A stretch of 12,814 nucleotides of DNA from JBBQIY01 sp964618405 (GTDB lineage: Bacteria > Verrucomicrobiota > Kiritimatiellia > RFP12 > UBA3636): positions 1-12,814 of the forward strand of contig CAZUAY010000100.1 of the NCBI GenBank assembly GCA_964618405.1. The letters are read 5' to 3'. The position numbers and the translations under genes are program-made. The stretch's first letter is position 1. Each line of letters starts with the position of its first letter. Below the pieces are notes generated by a model. That model made no database searches. It saw only the letters and a program-made list of their open reading frames with translations, and had not been told where the DNA came from. Below are positions 6,244 through 12,814 of this stretch, piece after piece.

Positions 6244-7089
6244 CTATTCCTCAGCCTCAACCTCAACCTCAACCGCGCGCAAGCTCAAGGAGCCCGGTTT
6301 AATTTCAATGACCTGGATTTTCAAATCCGCAGGCGGATCCATGACCACGGCTTCTGCCAGCTCCTCTGAAGGCAGGAGCGACACCGCACGGAAAACGACA
6401 AGCCCTTGTGCATAGCTTTGCTGTATCACGGAATCAATTTCATTCTTCATCGACCGGAGCTTCTCCCGAATCGCCTTCAACTTCCAAATCTGATCTACAC
6501 CCCCCACCGTAATGTCCAAGTTGATTTTAGATTTTGCGGCCTCAACCCCGGTCGTCTTCCCCCACTTGGTCAGCATCGCGGGGATGAGCACACCGAGGGC
6601 TTTTTTGCCCGCTTCTTTCAATGCCTTCGCGCTGCCCGAGACATCGTCAAGCGCGACAATAGAGGTATCCTCCGACGCGGAGGCTAGGTTGACCGAATTG
6701 TCGGTTCGAACAGCGCGGAGCGTCACGGCGGCCTGATAAGCTCGTAAGTTGCTCTCCGCGATCCGCCGAGCCGAGGGCTTGACGACCGCCTCACCGATCA
6801 ACACGATGTCTGCGCCAAACTCTCGACCCAGTGCGGCGGCTCCTCGGGTGTCGCCCGCTCCTTTCAAGGCCTGCCGCATGCGTTGCAGATTCGCCTGAAC
6901 CATGTCTTGGTCTACGGTCTCAACGTGTTTTTCGCCGAGCATCTTGATGGCCATCGCCTCGATCTCGGAAGTCGAGATCGTCCCCAGACTTTTCTCGTCC
7001 ACGAGGATCATCACTTTGGGAAGCACGGCGGCGGCCGAGGTCAGCGAGAGCGTCACAGCCGCAAGGGCTGCCAGTAGGGGTCGATTCAT
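6244..7089 (-). CDS. Exported protein with CsgG/FlgT-middle-like domain (281 aa)
   Basis: A signal peptide (1-21, LAALAAVTLSLTSAAA) is followed by an alpha-beta domain at about 24-175. Its pattern is a first strand KVMILVDE (25-32), a helix, then GREFGADIVLIGEAVV (88-103), then YQAAVTLRAVRTD (118-130) with a long closing helix (152-175). This is the arrangement of CsgG, TolB-N and FlgT-middle domains, although without the ERSQM signature of the two lipoproteins here. A second part (180-275) holds strands around a helix and ends in an acidic VEVEVE tail. There is no lipobox, so it is probably soluble in the periplasm. AAGGA precedes the ATG. It could act as a periplasmic adaptor for the CsgG-like lipoproteins (inference). 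A CCTCAA hexanucleotide repeat encodes the tail. Confidence 0.72.
   Translation of the reverse strand: MNRPLLAALAAVTLSLTSAAAVLPKVMILVDEKSLGTISTSEIEAMAIKMLGEKHVETVDQDMVQANLQRMRQALKGAGDTRGAAALGREFGADIVLIGEAVVKPSARRIAESNLRAYQAAVTLRAVRTDNSVNLASASEDTSIVALDDVSGSAKALKEAGKKALGVLIPAMLTKWGKTTGVEAAKSKINLDITVGGVDQIWKLKAIREKLRSMKNEIDSVIQQSYAQGLVVFRAVSLLPSEELAEAVVMDPPADLKIQVIEIKPGSLSLRAVEVEVEAEE
6249..6272. repeat. Hexanucleotide repeat CCTCAA in the 3' end of a gene
   Basis: Four tandem units (CCTCAG then three CCTCAA) encode the alternating Val-Glu/Ala-Glu tail of the 281-aa protein. Six-base units change length without shifting the frame, so only tail length could vary. Confidence 0.6.
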
Positions 7090-7138
7090 ACTATTTTCCT
7101 TTTGATGTGGGCAGGCTCAACGTCCCGCCATGATAAAA

Positions 7139-7561
7139 TCACATTCGGTTTTCCAGCTTACGCAGACGATCTTCCATGCGCTTCACGTCACGCGCCAGAG
7201 AATCAAGCTGCTTCAAATCGCGTTCTATTTTGGTGAGCCGCCGCTCAACTTCCTGCAGACGGCGCTCTATGTTATGCGAAAGCGTTGGCGTTTGCACGGC
7301 GCGACCGAGACGCGCCTCGACGACTTCCAGCGACGATTCGACACCCTTTAAGCGTTTCTCAACATTTTCCACAGCTTTACGGGCTTCCCCATCCATGGAT
7401 TCCACGGCCGTCCCCTCCTTCGCTCCAAAAACAAAGGCGACTTCGTTAGCAGTTGCGAAAACTCCAGACAAGGCCACCACGAGTGCTACCATGCCAATCC
7501 GGTTTTGCATTTCTTTGTGCTGACAACTTGGTTGCCACCCGTGGAGATTTCTATTTTTCAT
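7139..7561 (-). CDS. Small exported coiled-coil protein (140 aa)
   Basis: A hydrophobic stretch (22-38, ending FATA-NE) is a signal peptide. The rest is almost wholly helical. A first coiled segment spans about 60-86 and a second about 100-140, with core residues L102, V105, L109, I112, L116, L119, L122, V126, M129, L133, L136 and M140. Spacing is 3-4-3-4 with one stutter after L119. Surface positions are strongly Glu/Arg/Lys, typical of a parallel dimer or trimer. The start is uncertain: the ATG at 7561 has an AAGAGA site, while the ATG at 7510 (M18) gives a more usual signal-peptide length but has no clear ribosome site. It is similar in shape to Lpp- or YbgF-like periplasmic spacers, but no family is recognised. 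Spacers of 49 and 61 bases to its neighbours fit an operon. Confidence 0.72.
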   Translation of the reverse strand: MKNRNLHGWQPSCQHKEMQNRIGMVALVVALSGVFATANEVAFVFGAKEGTAVESMDGEARKAVENVEKRLKGVESSLEVVEARLGRAVQTPTLSHNIERRLQEVERRLTKIERDLKQLDSLARDVKRMEDRLRKLENRM

Positions 7562-7622
7562 TTTAGAGTCTCTTTTCTAAGTTCTAGTCGGCTATTAAAA
7601 CACCGTAGACGCACCGCCCACC

Positions 7623-10211
7623 TCACTTCTTTTCGTTTACGCTTTTCGTTGTTTCCTGTGGATGCTCTTGATTATACCTTTTCATAAAACAAGAACTACA
7701 TTCCCACGGAGCAGTCGTGTCCCCCATCAGGACTTCCTTGGCATTATTACACCCAGCATTCTTGCAGTAAACCAGAGTGCCACCACTCTTGCCTTTCGTG
7801 GGTCTTGGGGAAAAAGAGGAAGACGATGACGATGTCGTCACTGGCGTCGTCGTGGTCGTCGGAAGCGTTGTAGTTGTTGGAGGCTTCGGTGGAGTCGGCG
7901 TGCTGCCAACCGGAACATTACGAAATTCGTAAGGGCACGGTCCATTGACATGGTGCATCGTTGCATTGCACCCGGGGCAGTAATACATAGCCGTTCCATC
8001 CGCATAATAGACACCTTTATACGTCATTTCAGATCCGCATTTTTTACAAAATGCCGCGCGACGCATTTCAGGAGCGGCGGCTTCACCCGCAGGCTTGCTG
8101 CCTCCCGTCGAAACGGTCTTAGGATCTCCCTCGCCCGTTTTACCGGCAGATTTGCCACTGCCTTGCTTCACCGAGCCTCCCCCCTGCTTCCCTGTCGGCT
8201 TCCCCGCCGTCACAGTCGCACCGTCGTGGCCTCCGCTGTGTCCACCACCGTGATGCTTGGGCTTATCGGGGTCACCAAATGCTGCATCCGAGACCTGCTT
8301 TGCCGCCGAACTTCCAAAAGATGTTCCCAGAGCAGAAAAACCCGTTTCAACACCTCGCTGAACGCCATCGGCGATTGCCTTTCCATAGCTATTCTCTCGA
8401 TCCGAGGCTGCCGTTGAACTCGCCGCTTTCCCTTTGGTATACTGCGCATCAGCACCCGCAGCATCAACCGCATGCTTTGCATCGGCTTCCGCTTGATCCG
8501 CGCGAGTTGAGGATTGCTCCACATTCTGCTGTTCTCCCATCAGCCCAAACGACGATTCGACATTCGCCTCGGTACGCTCACCCCGCTTCGTGGTAAATCC
8601 TTTGAGTCCAGCCTTCTGCTCTTCATCACCATCATCAGAATCCTCCGACTCGTGATTGGCCTCCGGCTCCGCATTGCGAAGGTCGCTGCTGGGAGAGGTG
8701 GTTTTGCCCTCGCCGGTTCCGCCTTCGTAGGTGGTCTGGATGATGATGTTGCCTCTGCTGTCAGTTCTTGTCTCGGTGGTTCTGATCAAGGAACCATCGG
8801 GGGCGCGGGTTTCAGTCACGGTAATGCGGCCCTTTGAATTTTCCACATAGCCCTTGGTGGTGATGGTTTTGCCTTCATCCTGTTCTTCGGTCTCACTTTC
8901 GACGACGCGCGCTTCTTTGGGCTCTTTTTCTTCAGTCTCTTTTTCGACGATGCGCGGTTCTTTGTCCTCTTTTTCTTTTTTGTCGACGCGCCATTCCTTG
9001 GCCTCTCTTTTGTCGATCTCTTTTTTGTCGATGCTTGATTCTTCGGACTCTTCCGCCTTTATTTCTTCCTCGGCAATTTTCTCGGCTTCTTCGGCCTCTC
9101 CCGTCTTCTTTCCTTCGGCTTCTTTTTCGACGACACCCGGATCTCTAGCCGCTTCTACCTTTTTTTCTTCCTGCGTCTCTTTCTCGGCTTCTTTGGCCTC
9201 TTCCGTCTTCTTTTCCTCCTCAGCCTCTCTGTCGGCTTCTTTTTCCTCATCCGTTTTCAAAGCATTGGGCATTGACAGGTTTTCAGTCACCTTTTTGGTA
9301 AGCTCGTCGGCAGAATATTCATCGAGTTTCCTTGCGGCATTCTTGAAACGATCATCCCCTGTCGTCTTGTACATATCACTCATCAGCTTCTTGAGCTTCT
9401 CCTGCTCGGTGCCGTACCCCTCGTATTTCTCCATCAAACTCTCATATCGGTCTTCGCCCAGGGTCTTCTTCAACCCCTCCGACATTTTATTTTCGATTTC
9501 CTCCCTGAGTTTTCCCTTGATGTAATCCGATGCAGCCTTTTGGGGATCTTCCCCCGTCTCCTTAACCCATTTGGCGGCTTCCTCTGCCCATTCAACGGTT
9601 TTAGTGGAAGTGCCGCCCGTGAGCGCATCCATCGCCTTGATATAGACATCGGCTCCAGCTGCCACACCGCGACGCATTTCGTCTCCCATCACGTCGACTC
9701 CGCGCAATTTAAGGTCTCCGGCCACAGTATTGTAACGGCTGGAGGCGTCGTCGGTCGCGGTGGTCAATTGGGAGTGCATTTTGGTGGCAAGGCCGTAGCT
9801 GTCGTTCTCGAAGGGATCCATCGTGGCGGGAGTATCGCCACGAGTATAGTCTTTCCCGTCAAAGAAATTTTTCCAGAACTGACCCGATTTTCGATCCGAA
9901 TCCTTATCGTCTTTCCGGAATCCATAAGTTTTTTCGAGAGCACCGTTGGATTGCAGAGAATCATAGATATTATCGAGATGGCGCTGATCGATCACACGGA
10001 TGGTTCCATCCGGCTTACGGATAATGGCCCCCTGGGCCGCCAGCACACTCAAAATGCGTTCCTTATCTCGCTTGTTGCGCTCGGCAGGGAAGACAAAATC
10101 CCCGATTGTATCGAAAACGCCACCCTCAGCGCAGACGGTACTCAGCAGTAGCGCCACCAACACGGTTCCGGTTCGGAACGCCCACTTCACGTCAATCCAA
10201 TTATGCTTCAT
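7623..10211 (-). CDS. Large exported protein with Glu/Lys-rich centre and two C-terminal zinc ribbons (862 aa)
   Basis: No family covering the whole chain is recognised. A signal peptide or anchor lies at 13-28 (TGTVLVALLLSTVCA). Residues 30-315 are mostly helical. Residues 320-446 are a highly charged Glu/Lys/Arg stretch with internal repeats around EKETEEKEPKEARVVE, probably an extended helix or flexible spacer. Residues 454-497 hold short beta repeats of the type GRITVTETRAPDGSLIR. A glycine-rich segment (605-646) resembles the tail of the 346-aa protein. A His/Gly/Lys-rich linker follows, then zinc ribbon one (C722, C725, C745, C748), a Pro/Thr/Ser tract (771-799) like a cell-wall or glycosylated linker, and zinc ribbon two (C816, C821, C838, C841). 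GAGG lies before the ATG, and the gene begins 29 bases after the 821-aa gene ends. Zinc ribbons on a secreted chain are unusual. It may be a surface or envelope scaffold (inference). Confidence 0.78.
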   Translation of the reverse strand: MKHNWIDVKWAFRTGTVLVALLLSTVCAEGGVFDTIGDFVFPAERNKRDKERILSVLAAQGAIIRKPDGTIRVIDQRHLDNIYDSLQSNGALEKTYGFRKDDKDSDRKSGQFWKNFFDGKDYTRGDTPATMDPFENDSYGLATKMHSQLTTATDDASSRYNTVAGDLKLRGVDVMGDEMRRGVAAGADVYIKAMDALTGGTSTKTVEWAEEAAKWVKETGEDPQKAASDYIKGKLREEIENKMSEGLKKTLGEDRYESLMEKYEGYGTEQEKLKKLMSDMYKTTGDDRFKNAARKLDEYSADELTKKVTENLSMPNALKTDEEKEADREAEEEKKTEEAKEAEKETQEEKKVEAARDPGVVEKEAEGKKTGEAEEAEKIAEEEIKAEESEESSIDKKEIDKREAKEWRVDKKEKEDKEPRIVEKETEEKEPKEARVVESETEEQDEGKTITTKGYVENSKGRITVTETRAPDGSLIRTTETRTDSRGNIIIQTTYEGGTGEGKTTSPSSDLRNAEPEANHESEDSDDGDEEQKAGLKGFTTKRGERTEANVESSFGLMGEQQNVEQSSTRADQAEADAKHAVDAAGADAQYTKGKAASSTAASDRENSYGKAIADGVQRGVETGFSALGTSFGSSAAKQVSDAAFGDPDKPKHHGGGHSGGHDGATVTAGKPTGKQGGGSVKQGSGKSAGKTGEGDPKTVSTGGSKPAGEAAAPEMRRAAFCKKCGSEMTYKGVYYADGTAMYYCPGCNATMHHVNGPCPYEFRNVPVGSTPTPPKPPTTTTLPTTTTTPVTTSSSSSSFSPRPTKGKSGGTLVYCKNAGCNNAKEVLMGDTTAPWECSSCFMKRYNQEHPQETTKSVNEKK
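8882..9250 (-). repeat. Low-complexity, internally repeated coding segment
   Basis: This stretch encodes the Glu/Lys/Arg-rich centre of the 862-aa protein (about residues 321-443). The minus strand is a purine-rich run of GAA/GAG/AAA/AAG codons with imperfect repeats of about 14-20 residues. The complement reads as a long serine-rich open frame, which is an artefact of that composition. Such DNA is prone to length change between strains. Confidence 0.6.
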
Positions 10212-10240
10212 AAAATACCTCGTCGAGTTTGTGGTCCTAT

Positions 10241-12706
10241 CTAAAGGGGGCGTATTTCAACAGACTCCGACGGCAAACTTTCCAACCCCCTCTCATCAAG
10301 AGCGGTTACGAACAGCTTCGCCTTTTTCCCAATCAAGTCAGGAGAAATGACAAGAGTAGACTCCGTACTGGATGCAATCTGCTCAGACGAGAAAAATCCT
10401 TTTTTGTAGACGCGGTATTCTGTCATCCCCACGCGCGGAGGACTCCAAGATAGCGTTGCTCCTTCCGGCGACCACTTCGCACTGACCTCGCATGGACTTC
10501 CCGGCAACGGGCGCGCCGAGCCCACAGTCTCAACCGACCACAAGCTCTCATGGGTGCAGACGTCAACGGCTTTCAGACGGTAAACGCGCTTTTCGCCAGG
10601 CCCCAATTTTTCCTCCTTGAGGACCGTCGTACTCGTTTGTCCGAGCTCACGCCAGCGGGACCCGTCGATAGCTCTAGACTCCACGACATAGAATTCGACA
10701 TCGGACTCCGGATTCGCCGACCAGGCCACAACCACCTCGCTGGGAATGTCGTCCGTCGTTGAAATGCCAGATGGCGCAACCGGTGCTAGTTTTGTGACGG
10801 CCTCAACGACTTCCGACCATGGGGACATCACCTCCGCCGTGTTGAATGCGCCAACGCGATACGAATACTTCATTCCGTCTTTAAGTTTTCCCGTCGGTGC
10901 CGCAGGCGAGGCGCCTGCACGATCCAGCAGTTTCGTCGTGCCGACGCCCTGCACCGTCCCTGCCTTGACCCACTGACCGCTTCCGCTCTCGGCACGCTCC
11001 ACGACATAACCGACAACCTTTTCGTCTTCTGAGGCATTCCATGTCACTTCTGCGGAGCGCGGGAGACAGCTCTTCGCCTCAACGCCCGCCGGAGCCGGAG
11101 GCACAGAACGGGTCGCGACCTCAACGGGATCCGTCCAGTCGCCGTATGAACCGACGCGATTGAAAGCGCGAATTCTGTAGGCATAGGTCTGCCCATCCGC
11201 AAGATCACCCGGATCACGACGTCCATCGAGATAGCGCGTCTCGTCCTTATCCTTGATCACGGTCAGCCGCGAAAAAGTCGAAAGCGAATTGTCGCGCCGT
11301 TCCAGCTCATAGCCGCAGACATCCGCTTCGGAACTCGACACCCAAGCCAACGGAACGCAGCGGACTTGCAACGGCGTCGCAAAGAAATCTGCAACCATCT
11401 CCGGCGGTGGCAGAGTCTCCACCTCGCCACTTGAGGACGGCGTCCCCACGACACCCACGCGGTTAATGGCCGTGACGCGGTAGAGGTATTTCGTGCTGTC
11501 CCCTATATCGCATCCTGATTTACCGCCGTCGATAAAATTCGTTTTGTTGGTCTCGCCACGCAGACTCCAACTCGTCGGCTTCTCAGACTCAGCGCGTTCC
11601 ACGCGGTAGTGCTCGACACCTTCCGCGCGTGGCGGAGTCCATGACACGGCTACGCAGCGTGCAGACGGAGTCGCAACTTTGACGTCACCCGGCGGATCGG
11701 GGGGCGGCGCTGTCATGCTCTCCACGACGGACGACGGCTTGCTTTCCAGTCCGTTGGCCCCCACCGCTATCGCACGATAATAATAGACCGTAGCATCGTT
11801 GAGATCCTTTCGGTCTCTAAAAGTCTCGCGGGAGGGGCTCACCGTATCCAGTGTCACAAACGGACCCATCATCGCAGCGGCGCGTTGAATCTTGAGCTTA
11901 TCAACTGTCGCCGCTTGAGCTTTCCAACTCAGCGTTACCTCACGAAGCCCCATATCGGATGCCTTCAAATTGCTAGGAATCGGAGGAGGTTCAGCGGGAG
12001 CTGGACTGTATGCCGTTGGCGGTTTTCGCGAGTAGTTTGCCGTCTTCTTAATGAGCACCGTCTTCTGTTTGATCCAGTTCTGATACAGTCCGCATACGAG
12101 TTCATGAACCACAGCTCTTCCGTGTTGAGAAAGCGGAACATGAGCACTCTCCGCCATTTTGGCAAGATCTGCACTCCAGATGATCTGTCCGCTCGTGCAG
12201 TTGATCAGGCGTGTTGAAACACCAGCAACGGCGTAGGTCTTGCCGCTTTTGGCCTGCGTTGAATATTCATCAACCGTGCCAATGACGACGCCGTCGGCTC
12301 CAAGCATTTTGGCGACTTCCACGGCCTTGCTCTCCGAAAGCCCTGCAAGTGATAACTCTGTTTCGCTCAGTACACCCGCCATCTGGCTCCGCTCAACAAG
12401 CGTGTATTTGTTCGCTCTCAACATTTCGGTCACAAGCATATCAGAAACGGAAGACCCAATCAGCTCGGTTGGCCCACGGAAAGGCAGTACAGCAATTTTC
12501 GAGATGTCCTCGCGGACAGGTGACACATAGACGTTGGCCTCTGACCTCTTCTCTGTAAAATACGGATCCATACGAGTCGACGCGCAACCGGACGTTAAGA
12601 CAATGAGCGCAACTATGCACAGTCCAAAAGAGCCGCAATGCTTAAAGGATTGCCGCGAGTGTCCAGAATTCTCTGGGATGGCACTTTGACTTTTAAATAC
12701 GTTCAT
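10241..12706 (-). CDS. CsgG-like lipoprotein fused to about six FN3 domains (821 aa)
   Basis: A long signal peptide (hydrophobic core 27-38) ends in LTSGC, with C41 the likely lipidated cysteine; the -3 residue is Thr, a less typical lipobox. Residues 58-208 form a CsgG-like domain with VERSQM (104-109), LSLAGL (118-123) and GVVIGTV (139-145). It is paralogous to the 200-aa lipoprotein. A Lys/Pro-rich linker (213-243) leads to tandem fibronectin type III domains at about 244-332, 335-432, 434-533, 536-638, 641-733 and 735-821, the last being degenerate. Each shows the usual central Trp on strand B (for example W356, W455, W556, W662) and a Tyr-x-Tyr-Arg or Tyr-Arg strand F motif. FN3 tandems usually act as spacers or binding arms, here probably extending from the membrane anchor. 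GAGG lies before the ATG. It is the first gene of the minus-strand cluster, which starts within the window. A similar fusion is not one I know. Confidence 0.85.
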   Translation of the reverse strand: MNVFKSQSAIPENSGHSRQSFKHCGSFGLCIVALIVLTSGCASTRMDPYFTEKRSEANVYVSPVREDISKIAVLPFRGPTELIGSSVSDMLVTEMLRANKYTLVERSQMAGVLSETELSLAGLSESKAVEVAKMLGADGVVIGTVDEYSTQAKSGKTYAVAGVSTRLINCTSGQIIWSADLAKMAESAHVPLSQHGRAVVHELVCGLYQNWIKQKTVLIKKTANYSRKPPTAYSPAPAEPPPIPSNLKASDMGLREVTLSWKAQAATVDKLKIQRAAAMMGPFVTLDTVSPSRETFRDRKDLNDATVYYYRAIAVGANGLESKPSSVVESMTAPPPDPPGDVKVATPSARCVAVSWTPPRAEGVEHYRVERAESEKPTSWSLRGETNKTNFIDGGKSGCDIGDSTKYLYRVTAINRVGVVGTPSSSGEVETLPPPEMVADFFATPLQVRCVPLAWVSSSEADVCGYELERRDNSLSTFSRLTVIKDKDETRYLDGRRDPGDLADGQTYAYRIRAFNRVGSYGDWTDPVEVATRSVPPAPAGVEAKSCLPRSAEVTWNASEDEKVVGYVVERAESGSGQWVKAGTVQGVGTTKLLDRAGASPAAPTGKLKDGMKYSYRVGAFNTAEVMSPWSEVVEAVTKLAPVAPSGISTTDDIPSEVVVAWSANPESDVEFYVVESRAIDGSRWRELGQTSTTVLKEEKLGPGEKRVYRLKAVDVCTHESLWSVETVGSARPLPGSPCEVSAKWSPEGATLSWSPPRVGMTEYRVYKKGFFSSEQIASSTESTLVISPDLIGKKAKLFVTALDERGLESLPSESVEIRPL

Positions 12707-12720
12707 TTTTCCTCAACTAA

Positions 12721-12736
12721 TGAATCGTGCGATTCA
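12721..12736. promoter_or_regulatory. Perfect inverted repeat TGAATCG-N2-CGATTCA, candidate operator or leader hairpin
   Basis: Seven-base arms with a 2-base centre lie 14 bases upstream of the ATG at 12706, between any promoter and the GAGG ribosome site. A dimeric regulator bound here would block transcription of the whole cluster. A 2-base loop is too tight for a full RNA hairpin, which favours a DNA operator. Confidence 0.45.
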
Positions 12737-12775
12737 ACGACAGACGACACAAAAGAGAAATGTAACCGTTCACGG

Positions 12776-12803
12776 GGTATAAGCGACTCCGATTTATTTG
12801 AAG
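12776..12803 (-). promoter_or_regulatory. Weak promoter candidate for the cluster
   Basis: On the minus strand CTTCAA (12803-12798) and TATACC (12781-12776) are 16 bases apart. Both hexamers depart from consensus at two or more positions. Position is reasonable, about 70 bases before the first gene. The remaining spacer (12707-12814) holds the inverted repeat at 12721 and no open frame I would support. Confidence 0.25.
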
Positions 12804-12814
12804 CATAGCACTGT

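Noticed and set aside
5662..6369. Plus-strand open frame of 235 codons opposite the 346-aa gene
   Set aside because: Composition is not protein-like, it has no ribosome site, and it spans the boundary of two well-supported minus-strand genes.
8762..8850. RHS/YD-repeat toxin
   Set aside because: Only about three short units are present, with no RHS core motif or C-terminal toxin domain.
8854..9525. Plus-strand open frame of 223 codons, serine/phenylalanine-rich
   Set aside because: It is the mirror of the Glu/Lys-rich codons of the 862-aa gene; GAA/GAG/AAA runs read as TTC/CTC/TTT/CTT-type codons and rarely give stops. No ribosome site or protein-like pattern was seen.
9540..10151. Plus-strand open frame of 203 codons
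   Set aside because: It is antisense to the N-terminal half of the 862-aa gene, which has a signal peptide, a good ribosome site and operon spacing; the plus frame shows no such support.
3631..12706. Curli (csg) operon
   Set aside because: Only CsgG-like domains are present. There are no amyloid repeat subunits and no CsgE/CsgF-like proteins, and the pore hairpins appear shortened.

Overview
The window reads as chromosomal DNA from a Gram-negative (diderm) bacterium. Nearly every protein has an export signal or a lipobox, one is an outer-membrane beta-barrel protease, and Shine-Dalgarno sites of the AGGAG/GAGG type precede several starts. Gene style (Gfo/Idh/MocA dehydrogenase, FN3-rich lipoprotein, Glu/Lys-rich secreted protein, short intergenic tandem repeats) would suit the PVC group (Verrucomicrobiota/Kiritimatiellota/Lentisphaerota), but this is an impression and not a demonstrated placement. 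No rRNA, tRNA, IS element, integrase or CRISPR array was seen.

Layout. Positions 85-1143 (+) hold a Gfo/Idh/MocA-type NAD(P)-dependent dehydrogenase. It converges, across a short spacer with a strong hairpin, on an omptin-family outer-membrane protease (1220-2200, -) that keeps the Asp-Asp/Asp-His catalytic residues. Everything from 12706 down to 2435 lies on the minus strand with short spacers and is probably one or two transcription units. In transcription order: an 821-aa lipoprotein with a CsgG-like domain and about six FN3 domains; an 862-aa exported protein with a Glu/Lys-rich centre and two C-terminal zinc ribbons; a 140-aa exported coiled-coil protein; a 281-aa exported protein with a CsgG/FlgT-middle-like fold; a 346-aa exported coiled-coil protein with a glycine-rich tail; a 207-aa lipoprotein; a 200-aa CsgG-like lipoprotein; and a cytosolic M14 carboxypeptidase of the CCP-like kind.

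How they may work together. The first gene and the seventh gene of the minus-strand cluster are paralogues: 89 of 151 aligned residues are identical without a gap by hand count. The cluster is thus bookended by two related outer-membrane-anchored CsgG-like lipoproteins, with exported coiled-coil, zinc-ribbon and lipoprotein partners between them. I do not recognise this gene set as a named system. It is best read as a candidate undescribed envelope assembly. The protease and the carboxypeptidase may or may not belong to it.

Non-coding structure is unusually rich: perfect inverted repeats lie just upstream of 12706 and 4233, an imperfect promoter-like site with a dyad lies upstream of the omptin, and two intergenic spacers carry degenerate 7-bp-period arrays. 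One of those spacers also carries a 10-bp-period array.
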